Shown one piece after another: positions 24,283 through 33,103 of a stretch of DNA of 64,000 bases. The DNA comes from Gammaproteobacteria bacterium. Its GTDB lineage: Bacteria > Pseudomonadota > Gammaproteobacteria > Pseudomonadales > Azotimanducaceae. The stretch spans positions 1-64,000 of the forward strand of contig JAPOVK010000045.1 of assembly GCA_026708185.1 (NCBI GenBank), read 5' to 3'. Both the position numbers and the translations under genes were made by a program. The stretch's first letter is position 1, and the number at the start of each line of letters is the position of its first letter. Below the pieces are notes generated by a model, which had not been told where the DNA came from, searched no databases, and worked only from the letters and a program-made list of their open reading frames with translations.

Positions 24283-25179
24283 ATGGCGTTGCGTTGGATG
24301 GCCGGCCTTTGTGTCTTAGCGTTGGTCGGCACGTACGGGTGTCTGCCTGCGGAGACCGGCGATCAGCCGTCGGCGGAGCTTGGCATCGCCGCGAGGTTGG
24401 GCCACGAGCGCCTCGAGGAGTTGCGTCGCACGACAACGCCGGAGTACCGGGAGGCGAAGCGGCAGTTGGCGAGAGCGGAACGAGTCGCGAAACGAACCCC
24501 GAAAAAAGCCGGCGATGAGGCGTCCGCCCGGCTAGACGAACTGGTGGGAGCGTACGACCGGATGGATCTGGGCTCCGCGGGCCGATGGGGAGAGGCGACC
24601 AAGGTGGTCGCCGAGAATCCCCGGTTCGGTTACGGGGGCTTGCTGAGTCTCGCGCTCAAGCGAGGTGCGCCGGTAGAGGTGGTTGGCGACTTGGTCGAGT
24701 TGAACGGTGGAACGCTGCCGGACGACGCGATCACGACGATCGCCTTCCACAGCCGCAATATGGTGGGGTGGAGCGGTGCTACGGAGTTGGCTCGGGCGCT
24801 GTTGCAGACCCACGGCCTAGACGTGCACTACGTGGACGAGGACGGTCACAACGCGTTGACGATCGCGGCCGAGTACTTCTACGACATCCCAAGCTGGGAG
24901 GCGGACCGAGACTCCCTAGAGCTCATCGACTTCCTACTTGCCCATTCCGTCACCACCAAGCCGACTGCGGGCGGCCTCGACGCGCTGGACCGCATCCTCC
25001 TTGGCATCCTCGACGCGCCCCGACAGAAGGTCGATGCCGGGATCGAGTTCCTCCGGCACCTGATCGACCGAGGTGCCCCGGTGGAGTTGAGTCATCGTGA
25101 GGTCGCGCAGATGATCTCGGTCTCCGACACGGATGCCCATGCCCGGCTGATCGAAGCCGTGCCCGAGTTGCTGCAATAG
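24283..25179 (+). CDS. Putative lipoprotein with ankyrin-like repeats
   Basis: A 298-residue predicted lipoprotein. The start at 24283 gives a signal peptide MALRWMAGLCVLALVGTYGC with the lipobox cysteine at residue 20. After a charged helical stretch (EELRRTTTPEYREAKRQL), the body has weak ankyrin-like repeats, for example DVHYVDEDGHNALTIAAEYF and FLRHLIDRGAPVELSHREV. Such proteins often bind other proteins at the periplasmic face. A good ribosome site (GGAGGAG) is present. No enzymatic motif was seen. Confidence 0.75.
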   Translation: MALRWMAGLCVLALVGTYGCLPAETGDQPSAELGIAARLGHERLEELRRTTTPEYREAKRQLARAERVAKRTPKKAGDEASARLDELVGAYDRMDLGSAGRWGEATKVVAENPRFGYGGLLSLALKRGAPVEVVGDLVELNGGTLPDDAITTIAFHSRNMVGWSGATELARALLQTHGLDVHYVDEDGHNALTIAAEYFYDIPSWEADRDSLELIDFLLAHSVTTKPTAGGLDALDRILLGILDAPRQKVDAGIEFLRHLIDRGAPVELSHREVAQMISVSDTDAHARLIEAVPELLQ

Positions 25180-25198
25180 CCGTCACTCCGTTCGGCAG

Positions 25199-26329
25199 CT
25201 AGGTCCTGTCGTCAAGCTCCTGGCGCACGGCGCGCATCTCGTCGCTGCGCCGGATCGTCGACGCCTGCGTCTGTCCCGCGGAAGCTTGGCGCCACTCCCC
25301 CGTCACGTTGTCGCGCTTCACGGCTAGGCGCTGCCGAATGGGCGGACAGTCCCGCGCCCTTCCCGGTTCTTCGCCGTACCAGTATGCCACGCTCGACATC
25401 TCGTTGGCGAGATGGTTGCCGTGGCCGTGCTCGATGGTGACATTGATCTCGCGCTCGAAGCGCACCGGATTCTCGATGTGATGCACGTAGCTCGTCTGGT
25501 AGCCGCGCGTATTGTGCTCGTAGATCGACGAACCGTTGCGCAAGTATGCGTTGTCCTGCATCCCCCAGGCCTGATTGAGGTAGTCCTCGGAGCCGGTGCC
25601 GTGCAGGTCCGGCGGCCACTTGTAGCCGTCCACCCAGATCATGTCGTCGCCCTCGCCCCACCAGGTGCCCTGGAAGTTGGTGACCGACAGGTTACAGCCG
25701 AGGTAGTGGCCGCGTCCGGCGGTATCGAGGATGACGTAGTTGTTGTCCCAGGCCAGGCGTTCCTTGTTCACGATGTTCGCGGGCGGCGTATTGACCCGGA
25801 TGTCTCCACCCCAGCCCGGGAACGGGTTCGTGCGGCGAAACTCGGCGTGCAGGTACCCGGCGTTCTGGTCGACCGGGGCTTGCTCGTAGTCCACGTAGAA
25901 GTACTGCCGATGCATCTCCTCGCTCTCGTTGACGAGTTCGACCAACGCCCGTTCGCGGAACGGCATGGGGACATAGGCGTTGAGCGCGCAGCCCTGGTTG
26001 AACTGGTTGTTGGCGCCGGTCGAGGCGGAGAACAAGAGCGACTGGTAGGAGTTCACGATGCCGTGGCCGAGACCGAAGAAGTCGCCGAGCGGACAGACGA
26101 TGCTCGGACTGTCGGCATTGTCCCAGGTGAAGAGCAGCAGGCATTCCCGGTAGTGGTTGCGCTGCGTCATCCACAGGTGGGTGATCGTGCCGGGGCCTGC
26201 GATGTCGGCGAGCACACGGCGCTCGCCGGGCTCGATGTTCCACGCGTCGTCGTTGCGCCCGGTGGTGTCCCACGACGATGCGCGACCGGTCTTGCGGCCG
26301 AGGATGGCTGACAGCCGTTTGAGGTCCAT
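25199..26329 (-). CDS. DUF2961 / GH172-type glycoside hydrolase
   Basis: A 376-residue protein of the DUF2961 family, some members of which are now classed as GH172 and act on fructofuranose or D-arabinofuranose glycosides. Family features are the N-terminal GRASSWDTTGRNDDAWNIEPG, PLGDFFGLGHG, and the double-jelly-roll segment TWWGEGDDMIWVDG followed by LHGTGSEDYLNQAWG with acidic catalytic candidates. There is no signal peptide, so it is probably cytosolic. It is divergent from the aromatic-hydroxylase operon. Substrate is unknown. Confidence 0.85.
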   Translation of the reverse strand: MDLKRLSAILGRKTGRASSWDTTGRNDDAWNIEPGERRVLADIAGPGTITHLWMTQRNHYRECLLLFTWDNADSPSIVCPLGDFFGLGHGIVNSYQSLLFSASTGANNQFNQGCALNAYVPMPFRERALVELVNESEEMHRQYFYVDYEQAPVDQNAGYLHAEFRRTNPFPGWGGDIRVNTPPANIVNKERLAWDNNYVILDTAGRGHYLGCNLSVTNFQGTWWGEGDDMIWVDGYKWPPDLHGTGSEDYLNQAWGMQDNAYLRNGSSIYEHNTRGYQTSYVHHIENPVRFEREINVTIEHGHGNHLANEMSSVAYWYGEEPGRARDCPPIRQRLAVKRDNVTGEWRQASAGQTQASTIRRSDEMRAVRQELDDRT

Positions 26330-26423
26330 AGATTCGTCCTGAAATCGAGTGTGCGGATTCGCGTCCCAGTATTGTCGATAATGGCCCGGTCACGCAGCGT
26401 CCTTTGAGGAGACGCATCAACCG

Positions 26424-27902
26424 ATGGCTGCACGCACCGGCGCAGAATATCTCGCGGGCTTGAAGGACCGGCGCTCGGTGTGGGTCGACGGCGAGGCCGT
26501 CCGTGACGTCACTTGCCATGGCCCGTTCAAGGGTTCCCTCGCGGGCATGGCCGGCTACTTCGACTGGCAGCATGTCTACAGCGACGCGTGTCTGATCGAC
26601 GACGGCGGCTCGGGCAGGCACGTCAGCCACCTGATCCCGCGGAGTCGTGAGGATCTGGCGCTAAGGCACAGGGGTCTTGAGCAGACCGCCCGCTACAGCG
26701 TCGGCATGCTCGGTCGGACGCCCGACTACCTCAATGTCACCTTCGCCGGGTTCGCAGGACAGCCGAGCCTGTGGCGGATCGCAGGTAACGAGCAGGGCCA
26801 CGAAAACCTGGTCGCCTTTCAGCGCGAGATCGCCGAGCGGGACCTCTCGCTCACCCACACGATCGTGCACCCCATCGTCGACAAGCGCGTCCCGGACTAC
26901 GAGGGGGTCAACCTTGAGCTGGCGCTCCGCAAGGTGGACGAGACGGCCGACACGATCGTCGTCCACGGGGCCCGCATTCTCGCGACCCTCGGACCGTTTG
27001 CGGACGAAATCGCCGTCTACCCCGCGCATCCCGTGCCAGCGGAGCAACCCGAAATCGCGATCTCCTTCTCCGTGCCCATGGACGCGCCCGGGCTCAAGGT
27101 GCTCTGCCGGGACCACTACGGCGTTACTCGCAGCGCGTTCGACGCGCCGTTCTCCAGCCGCTTCGACGAGCAGGACGCCTTCGTCGTCTTCGATCACGTG
27201 GAGGTCCCGAAGTCGCGGGTCTTCTGCGACGGCAACCCGGAAGTCTTCAACGGCGTCATGCGCCGGGGCTGGACGGGCAACATCATGCAGCAGACCGTGA
27301 TCCGCGCCTTGGTCAAGCTCGAGTTCGCCTACGAGCTTGCGTCGCGCATGGCGGACGTGACCGGTCAGAATAAGCGCAGCGAGATTACGCAGATGCTCGG
27401 GGAGCTCTGGTCTTACGCGGAGCTCACGCGCAGCGCGCTGAAGGCCGCGGAGGATGGCGCGTTCGACTATGGCGACGGCACTTGGTTCTGCGACGAGCGG
27501 CCGTTCTACGCGCTTAGGCCCTCGATTCCCGGCTGGATGGTGCGGGCGAACGACATCCTCAAGACTGTCGGCTCGCACAACTTGCTCGCGACGCCCGCCG
27601 AGGCCGACTTCTCGAATGCCGAACTCGAGCCGCTGCTCAGACGCTACTTGCGCGGTGCGGAGGACGCAAGCGCCGAGGAGCGCGCCCGGCTCTTCCGAAC
27701 GGCTTGGGACTTCGCCGGCTCGGCGCTGGGCGGCCGGGTCGAGTTGTACGAACGGTTTTATCTCGCGTCCGCGCCGCGGAACTATTCCGGCGCGCATATC
27801 GCCGCGCAACGAAGCCGCGAGTGGAACGCCGTACCAGAGTTCTGGCGGGCGACGGACGAGATCATGGCGAAGTACGGGGGCGGAAGTGTCGACGGAGAGT
27901 GA
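26424..27902 (+). CDS. HpaB-family flavin-dependent aromatic monooxygenase
   Basis: A 492-residue protein of the 4-hydroxyphenylacetate 3-monooxygenase large-subunit family, which uses reduced FAD supplied by a separate reductase to hydroxylate phenols. Recognisable segments are RTGAEYLAGLKDRRSVWVDG, LNVTFAGFAG, THTIVHPIVDK, VHGARILATLGPFADE, and DAFVVFDHVEVPKSRVFCDG. It is the first gene of a three-gene operon; the next starts 1 nt after its stop. No flavin reductase gene is nearby. The true substrate is unknown, probably a phenol converted to a catechol. Confidence 0.9.
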   Translation: MAARTGAEYLAGLKDRRSVWVDGEAVRDVTCHGPFKGSLAGMAGYFDWQHVYSDACLIDDGGSGRHVSHLIPRSREDLALRHRGLEQTARYSVGMLGRTPDYLNVTFAGFAGQPSLWRIAGNEQGHENLVAFQREIAERDLSLTHTIVHPIVDKRVPDYEGVNLELALRKVDETADTIVVHGARILATLGPFADEIAVYPAHPVPAEQPEIAISFSVPMDAPGLKVLCRDHYGVTRSAFDAPFSSRFDEQDAFVVFDHVEVPKSRVFCDGNPEVFNGVMRRGWTGNIMQQTVIRALVKLEFAYELASRMADVTGQNKRSEITQMLGELWSYAELTRSALKAAEDGAFDYGDGTWFCDERPFYALRPSIPGWMVRANDILKTVGSHNLLATPAEADFSNAELEPLLRRYLRGAEDASAEERARLFRTAWDFAGSALGGRVELYERFYLASAPRNYSGAHIAAQRSREWNAVPEFWRATDEIMAKYGGGSVDGE

Positions 27903-27903
27903 G

Positions 27904-28782
27904 ATGCCGGGAGTCACGGAACTGGGATACGTCCGTTTCGGTGTATCCGATCTCGCGGATTGGCGGGAGTTCGCGACGCAGTTGCTGGGACTTGAACTCA
28001 ACGGCAACGGCGAAGGTCCGGTGTACTTGCGCACAGATGCCTGGCACCACCGCGTGGTTCTCGAGGAGGACGACTGCGACGACCTGCTCGGGGCTGGCCT
28101 GCGCGTCGCGGGCGCAGACGAGTTCCGCGCCATGCAGGACGTGTTCCGCGCTCACAACGTGGGCTTCGAGGTCGCAGGCGAGGACGCGGCGCGGTCCGCA
28201 CACGTCTTGGAACTGATGACGGTCGCGGATCCGGCGGGCAACCCGCTCGAGATCTTTCACGGCCCACACGTCGAGACCCATCGGCCGTTCCATCCCGGGC
28301 GAGGCATGTACGGCCGGTTCCTGACCGGTTCAGGCGGCGTGGGTCACATGATGCTGCGCCCGGCCGACCTCGAGGCGACGTGCGAGTTCTACAAGCTCCT
28401 CGGCATGCGCGGCGGCATCGAATACCGGATCCCCGTCCCCGGCGACGGCACGCTCGACATCCTGTTCATGCACTGCAACGATCGTGACCACACGTTCGCC
28501 TTCGGCTTGCCAACAGAGAAGCGGATCGGACACCTGATGCTCGAGGTCGACAACCTCGACGACGTCTTCCTCACCTACGAACTCGTCAAGAAGAGCGACT
28601 ACCCCATCGCCATCGACCTCGGCCGGCACGCCAACGACCAGATGTTCTCGTTCTACTGTCTCTCCCCTTCGGGCTTCCAGATCGAGATCGGCTGGGGCGG
28701 GAGGCCCGCCACACACCAGTCGGAGTACTACACCCGGGATACGTACGGTCATCGCGCGGCGAGGCGCGGGAGCCCAGCATGA
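27904..28782 (+). CDS. Two-domain extradiol ring-cleavage dioxygenase
   Basis: A 292-residue VOC-fold enzyme with two beta-alpha-beta modules; the active one is C-terminal. Iron ligands expected for class I extradiol enzymes are seen as His in GGVGHMMLRPAD, His in KRIGHLMLEVDN, and Glu in SPSGFQIEIGWGG. It cleaves a catechol next to its hydroxyl groups with oxygen (BphC/HsaC-like). The start ATG at 27904 follows the monooxygenase stop by 1 nt. This supplies the second step after hydroxylation. Confidence 0.92.
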   Translation: MPGVTELGYVRFGVSDLADWREFATQLLGLELNGNGEGPVYLRTDAWHHRVVLEEDDCDDLLGAGLRVAGADEFRAMQDVFRAHNVGFEVAGEDAARSAHVLELMTVADPAGNPLEIFHGPHVETHRPFHPGRGMYGRFLTGSGGVGHMMLRPADLEATCEFYKLLGMRGGIEYRIPVPGDGTLDILFMHCNDRDHTFAFGLPTEKRIGHLMLEVDNLDDVFLTYELVKKSDYPIAIDLGRHANDQMFSFYCLSPSGFQIEIGWGGRPATHQSEYYTRDTYGHRAARRGSPA

Positions 28783-29624
28783 ACGTCCTGGAAGGCGAAC
28801 GGGTCGAACGCCGCAGGATTCACTTCGAGGGCCGGCCCGAGTGGGTGAGCGTGGACGGTGCCGACTTGCTGCTGATGGACGGACGGCGAGTGGTTGAGAC
28901 CGAGGCCGTCTACTTGCCCCCGTGCGAACCCACCAAGATCCTCTGCATCCACTTGAACTACGAGTCGCGCCGGGTCGAGTTCCGCGCGCCGCCGCTCGAG
29001 ACCCCGACCTACTTCCAGAAGCCGACGACTGCGCTCAACAGTCATCGCGGGGTGCTCAATCGGCCCGACAACTGCGACTACCTGAACTACGAGGGCGAGG
29101 TCGCGGCAATCATCGGCCGACCGATGAAGAATGTCGCCCCCGCAGACACTTGGGACTACATTGCGGGGTTCGCCCCGGCCAACGACGTCGGTTGCCACGA
29201 CTTCCGCGACACCGACGCGGGCGGCATGACGCGCGTGAAAGGCATGGACGGGTTCTGCCCGATCGGCCCCGGCATCGTGCGCGGCGTCGACGTCCGAGAA
29301 TCGACGGTGCGGACCTACATCAACGGCGAGGTGGTTCAGGAAGGCGCGGTCAGCGAGATGGTCTTTGGCATCGACTATCAACTCGCGGACCTCTGCCGCC
29401 ACATCACGCTGCTGCCTGGCGATGTCGTGCTGACCGGTACGCCGGCCAACTCCCGGCCGATGCAGCCGGGCGACACGGTCGAGGTCGAGGTGACCGGGCT
29501 CGGCAGGCTGGCGAACCCGGTCGCCGAAACCGCCGCGCCGGCGCACGAGGTCGGTCACCAGCCGACGGCGTCGAAGAGCGTCCGGCGAGTTGCTCTAGGC
29601 GGCGACTACTACAAAGACCGGTGA
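28779..29624 (+). CDS. Fumarylacetoacetate hydrolase family protein
   Basis: A 281-residue FAH-fold enzyme that overlaps the dioxygenase gene by 4 nt (ATGA). The metal-binding acidic residues occur in LNYEGEVAAIIGRP and in the DVGCHDFRD region; KGMDGFCPIGPG and PGDVVLTGTPAN are family hallmarks. Members hydrolyse or decarboxylate ring-cleavage products, as in HpcE. In this context it would process the meta-cleavage product, completing hydroxylation, ring opening and C-C hydrolysis. Confidence 0.9.
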   Translation: MNVLEGERVERRRIHFEGRPEWVSVDGADLLLMDGRRVVETEAVYLPPCEPTKILCIHLNYESRRVEFRAPPLETPTYFQKPTTALNSHRGVLNRPDNCDYLNYEGEVAAIIGRPMKNVAPADTWDYIAGFAPANDVGCHDFRDTDAGGMTRVKGMDGFCPIGPGIVRGVDVRESTVRTYINGEVVQEGAVSEMVFGIDYQLADLCRHITLLPGDVVLTGTPANSRPMQPGDTVEVEVTGLGRLANPVAETAAPAHEVGHQPTASKSVRRVALGGDYYKDR

Positions 29625-29679
29625 GTCTCGTAGCTCACCGCGCCGCGCCCGGCACCGGTCCTGGCCCGACGACTTCGAG

Positions 29680-30429
29680 CTATGGAGGTCCGTCGATCCC
29701 GGCCAGTTGGAGAACCTCGGCGGTTCCCGTCAGCACTAAATCGGCGGACGACTTTCCTGAGGCCGCCATGGCTTGGTCGACGATGTACGTACCCGCTCTA
29801 TAGCCGATCCAACGGCGACCATCCGGATGCTCCAACATCCACTTCGCGTAGGAGCCGAATGCCGACATCGGTAGAGCGACGAGTTCGTCGACCCATACCG
29901 AGACATCCTCGGGATAGGCGCCCCAAGGCGGTCTGGCACCGGCAAAGTCACGCTCGAATGCAGTGGCCATACCTTCGCTCACCACGACATCCATGAATGA
30001 CGTCCGCCGCGACCCGCCGCGAACCACGTACCCTCGAGCAAGGTGGTGAAGCTCATGAAACAAGGTCGAGCGCAAGTGCCCGTTGGCAATGGCAATCACG
30101 CCCTCGGGTCTGGACGCATCGACGGTCCAGCTCACCCGACCCGGTTCGGGAGCCATGCCCATCTCGCCGGTTTCCACGATCACGGCTTCGCCAGCCGAAA
30201 CAGTCAATCTGACCGTGGGAGGTACTTGCGGCAGGACCTCCCGAACCTCCGCAGCGACCGAGTTGGCGATCCGCGTTATCACGGCTTGTTCGTCGCTGGA
30301 AAAGACATGGTCGACGCTGTCGAACTCGACGGATATCGTCTGCGCCCCCAAGCCCGGAGAAGCGGCGGCCGCCCACAGTCCGACCCAAAGGCGGAACGCG
30401 CGGAAGACGGAAGTAGATGAACGCGACAT
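29680..30429 (-). CDS. Exported putative zinc metallopeptidase (DUF2268-like)
   Basis: About 249 residues from MSRSSTSVFRAFRLWVGL at 30429, giving a signal peptide ending near GLGAQ. A zinc-binding HExxH motif is visible in LFHELHHLARG, and VVSEGMATAFERDF supplies the downstream glutamate, as in DUF2268-type putative peptidases. ATG 30462 is an alternative start. It is probably periplasmic. It converges with the FAH gene and is not clearly in an operon. Confidence 0.72.
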   Translation of the reverse strand: MSRSSTSVFRAFRLWVGLWAAAASPGLGAQTISVEFDSVDHVFSSDEQAVITRIANSVAAEVREVLPQVPPTVRLTVSAGEAVIVETGEMGMAPEPGRVSWTVDASRPEGVIAIANGHLRSTLFHELHHLARGYVVRGGSRRTSFMDVVVSEGMATAFERDFAGARPPWGAYPEDVSVWVDELVALPMSAFGSYAKWMLEHPDGRRWIGYRAGTYIVDQAMAASGKSSADLVLTGTAEVLQLAGIDGPP

Positions 30430-30685
30430 GGCGTCTCGAGCGAGTCGTCGACGGCAGCCCATGTTAACGTGCGGTGCATCGTTGGCGGCGACGCTGGTGC
30501 GGGGGACTCCGGAGTCGCGAGGAGCCAGGTATCTGGAGGTCCGGTGGCAACCAGGAGACACCCAAAGGGCAGATCTTTGGCAAGTGACCGTCAACCCTGG
30601 GATCCGCCTTTGATCGCCGCGAGGGGCGACGACGTCCGCCTAGGACCGATGTGGATGGTCTGCGGGCTGGAGACCCCGCGACCGC
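30430..30685. other. Intergenic region without a recognised feature
   Basis: 256 nt between the CoA-transferase stop and the metallopeptidase start. I see no convincing gene, repeat of either family or strong hairpin. It presumably holds the metallopeptidase promoter. Confidence 0.3.
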
Positions 30686-33103
30686 TCACCGCGCCGCGAT
30701 CGGCACCGTCCCCACCACGTCGGCGATCACCAGTTCCGCGATGTCGTCGTCGGTCAGTCCTGCCTCCTCGCGCAAGACCTCGCTCGAATGCTCGCCGAGC
30801 AGCGGGGCGCGCTGGTTCGGCGGTGTTCGCGCGCGGCGGAAGCGGTAGGGCTGGTTGGGGTAGTGCTTCGGACCGAGGCCGGGTCGGTCCTGTAGCAGCA
30901 GGCCGCCGAAGGATGCGACCTGGGCGTCGTCGAGGAGGTCCGGCCCATTCATGACGGCGCCGGCGGGGATGCAGGCCTTCTGCAATTCGGCCATCAAAGC
31001 CAGGTGCTCGCGAGAGGCCGTCCAAGCGGCGATCGAGTCCGGGCCGGCATCGCCGCCGCTGGCAGACGCGATTTCGGGATCGCCGACGATGTCGGCAAGC
31101 GCGGCGCAGTGGTCGCTCGTCTTACACGTGATCGCGATCCATCGGTTGTCGCGGCAGGGATAGACGCCCTGTAGCGGATAGTGGTGGTGGGCGTTGCCGA
31201 CGCGGCCGGCATCGACGTTGGCGAGGGACCAAGCGGTCATCGCATCGCCAATGTAAAGGCTGCACGCTTCCACTTGCCCGAAGTCGATGTGCTGACCTTC
31301 GCCCGTGCGGTCGCGATGGTTGAGCGCGGCGAAGAGCGCATTGGCGCCCATGACGCCGGCGAACAGGTCGCCGCCGGTGGTGCCGGTGAACAGGGGATCG
31401 CCGTCGGCGTAGCCCGTGAGGTGGGTGAAGCCACCCATCTGCTCGGTGGACATGCCGAAGGCCACGTAGTCCCGCCATGGGCTGTCGGCGCCGAAGCCCG
31501 ACAGCGAGATCATGATCAGTTCCGGGTTGATGGCGCGCAGCGTGTCGTAGTCGAGTCCGAACTTGGCCATCACGCGAGGCGTGTAGTTCTCGATCAGGAT
31601 GTCGGCGTCCGCCACCAGGGTCTTCAGGATGGCAACGCCGCGCGGGTCGGTGAGATTGAGCGTGATGTCGCGCTTGTTGCGGTTGATCCAGTTGAAGTAG
31701 GGCGAGGACTCCCAGCCCGGCAACTCGGGACTGACATGGGTTGCGGCGCTGCCGCGCCAGCCGTCGATGCGCTGGATGGACTCGACCTTGATGACGTCGG
31801 CACCGGCGTCGGCGGCGATCTGGGCGCAGGAGGGCCCCGCGAAGAACATCGACAGGTCCAGGATGCGGATGCCTTCGAGGGGCAACGGGTTGGTATCAGC
31901 CGAGGCGCTTGGTGCTCGGACCGCGGCGTCGGGGAGTTCGGCCAACACGGCCTCGGTGTGCTCGCCGAGCAGCGGCGGCGGAGTAGGTAAGGGTTGCGTC
32001 GCGGTCGACCGGAACGGGATGCCTGGGACTTCGACGGTGCCGGCCACGGGGTGCTCCAAGGGAACGAAGAAGCCCCGGTGCCGATGTGGCGGCAAGGCGT
32101 ACAAGCCGGCCATGTCGGGCACGAGGCCGAACGGCACGCGCCATTTCTCGGCTTCGTGGAACAACTCTTCGGCAGTTCGCCCCGCCAAGGCTTCGGTGAA
32201 CGCGGCGCGGATTTCCTCCACCCGTTCGTCCGGGTTCACCCAGCCCACGGAACGGTAGCGGGGATCCTCGGCGATGTCCTTGCGACCGAGGAATTCGCAC
32301 AGCATGTGCCACTGTGGCCTGGTGAGTGCATTGAGACCGATGTAGCCGTCGGCGGTTGGCAACATGTAGCAGGCACCGGCGCCCGAGCCGACGCTGGAAT
32401 ACCGTTCCGGCGCGATGCCGCGGAACTCGTACATCATGGTAGGGATCTGGGCACCCGTGAGCACGGCTTGCTGGACGCTCACATCGATGTGCTCGCCGCC
32501 ACCATGGCGTGCTCGACCGAGCGCCGCGAGTTGCGTGGCCGCCGCTGCGAAAGCACCCGCGAGGGTCTCGGACGTGTTCCCACCGACCTGCAGGGGTTCG
32601 CGTTCGGGAACACCGCACAGGTGGCACCAGCCGCCCACGGCGCAGGCGATGAGATGAGACGACTGGTAGTGGGATTGCGGACCGAACGAGCCGAAACCGG
32701 AGATCGAGGTCAGGATGACGGCCGGGTTCCATGCGGCGAGAGTCTGGTAGCCGATCCCCCTGGCATCCAGGCTTTCGGCAGTTTCGCCGGCGATCACGAT
32801 GTCGAAGTGCTGGACCAGATGACGGAGATGCTCGCGCCCTTGCGTGGAGTCGAGATCGAGGACGACGCTCCGCTTGCTGGTGTTCAGGTAGAAGAACGTG
32901 GCACTGGCTTCGCGCCGGGTCTCCGCGTCGTTCGCCCAAGCCGGAAACGGCCCCACATTCCGGGTCTCATCACCGGTCCCAGGCCGCTCGACCTTGACCA
33001 CGTCGGCACCGAGATCGCCGAGCAGCTTGGCGCAGAACGGACCGGCGATGCCCTCCGAGATGTCTAGGACGCGCATCCCGGCAAGCGGATGTGGCGCCGT
33101 CAC
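30686..33103 (-). CDS. Fused double CaiB/BaiF-type CoA transferase
   Basis: An 805-residue protein made of two complete family III CoA-transferase domains in tandem, where family members are usually about 400 residues. Domain 1 (about 1-390) starts PLAGMRVLDISEGIAGPFC and has the catalytic-aspartate region GGGEHIDVSVQQAVLTG. Domain 2 (from about 400) starts PLPLEGIRILDLSMFFAGPS and has GEGQHIDFGQVEACSLYIG. Both aspartates are kept, so both halves may be active; real dimers of this fold are interlocked, and a fusion may make a pseudo-dimer. Its ATG overlaps the upstream gene stop by 4 nt. Confidence 0.92.
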   Translation of the reverse strand: MTAPHPLAGMRVLDISEGIAGPFCAKLLGDLGADVVKVERPGTGDETRNVGPFPAWANDAETRREASATFFYLNTSKRSVVLDLDSTQGREHLRHLVQHFDIVIAGETAESLDARGIGYQTLAAWNPAVILTSISGFGSFGPQSHYQSSHLIACAVGGWCHLCGVPEREPLQVGGNTSETLAGAFAAAATQLAALGRARHGGGEHIDVSVQQAVLTGAQIPTMMYEFRGIAPERYSSVGSGAGACYMLPTADGYIGLNALTRPQWHMLCEFLGRKDIAEDPRYRSVGWVNPDERVEEIRAAFTEALAGRTAEELFHEAEKWRVPFGLVPDMAGLYALPPHRHRGFFVPLEHPVAGTVEVPGIPFRSTATQPLPTPPPLLGEHTEAVLAELPDAAVRAPSASADTNPLPLEGIRILDLSMFFAGPSCAQIAADAGADVIKVESIQRIDGWRGSAATHVSPELPGWESSPYFNWINRNKRDITLNLTDPRGVAILKTLVADADILIENYTPRVMAKFGLDYDTLRAINPELIMISLSGFGADSPWRDYVAFGMSTEQMGGFTHLTGYADGDPLFTGTTGGDLFAGVMGANALFAALNHRDRTGEGQHIDFGQVEACSLYIGDAMTAWSLANVDAGRVGNAHHHYPLQGVYPCRDNRWIAITCKTSDHCAALADIVGDPEIASASGGDAGPDSIAAWTASREHLALMAELQKACIPAGAVMNGPDLLDDAQVASFGGLLLQDRPGLGPKHYPNQPYRFRRARTPPNQRAPLLGEHSSEVLREEAGLTDDDIAELVIADVVGTVPIAAR

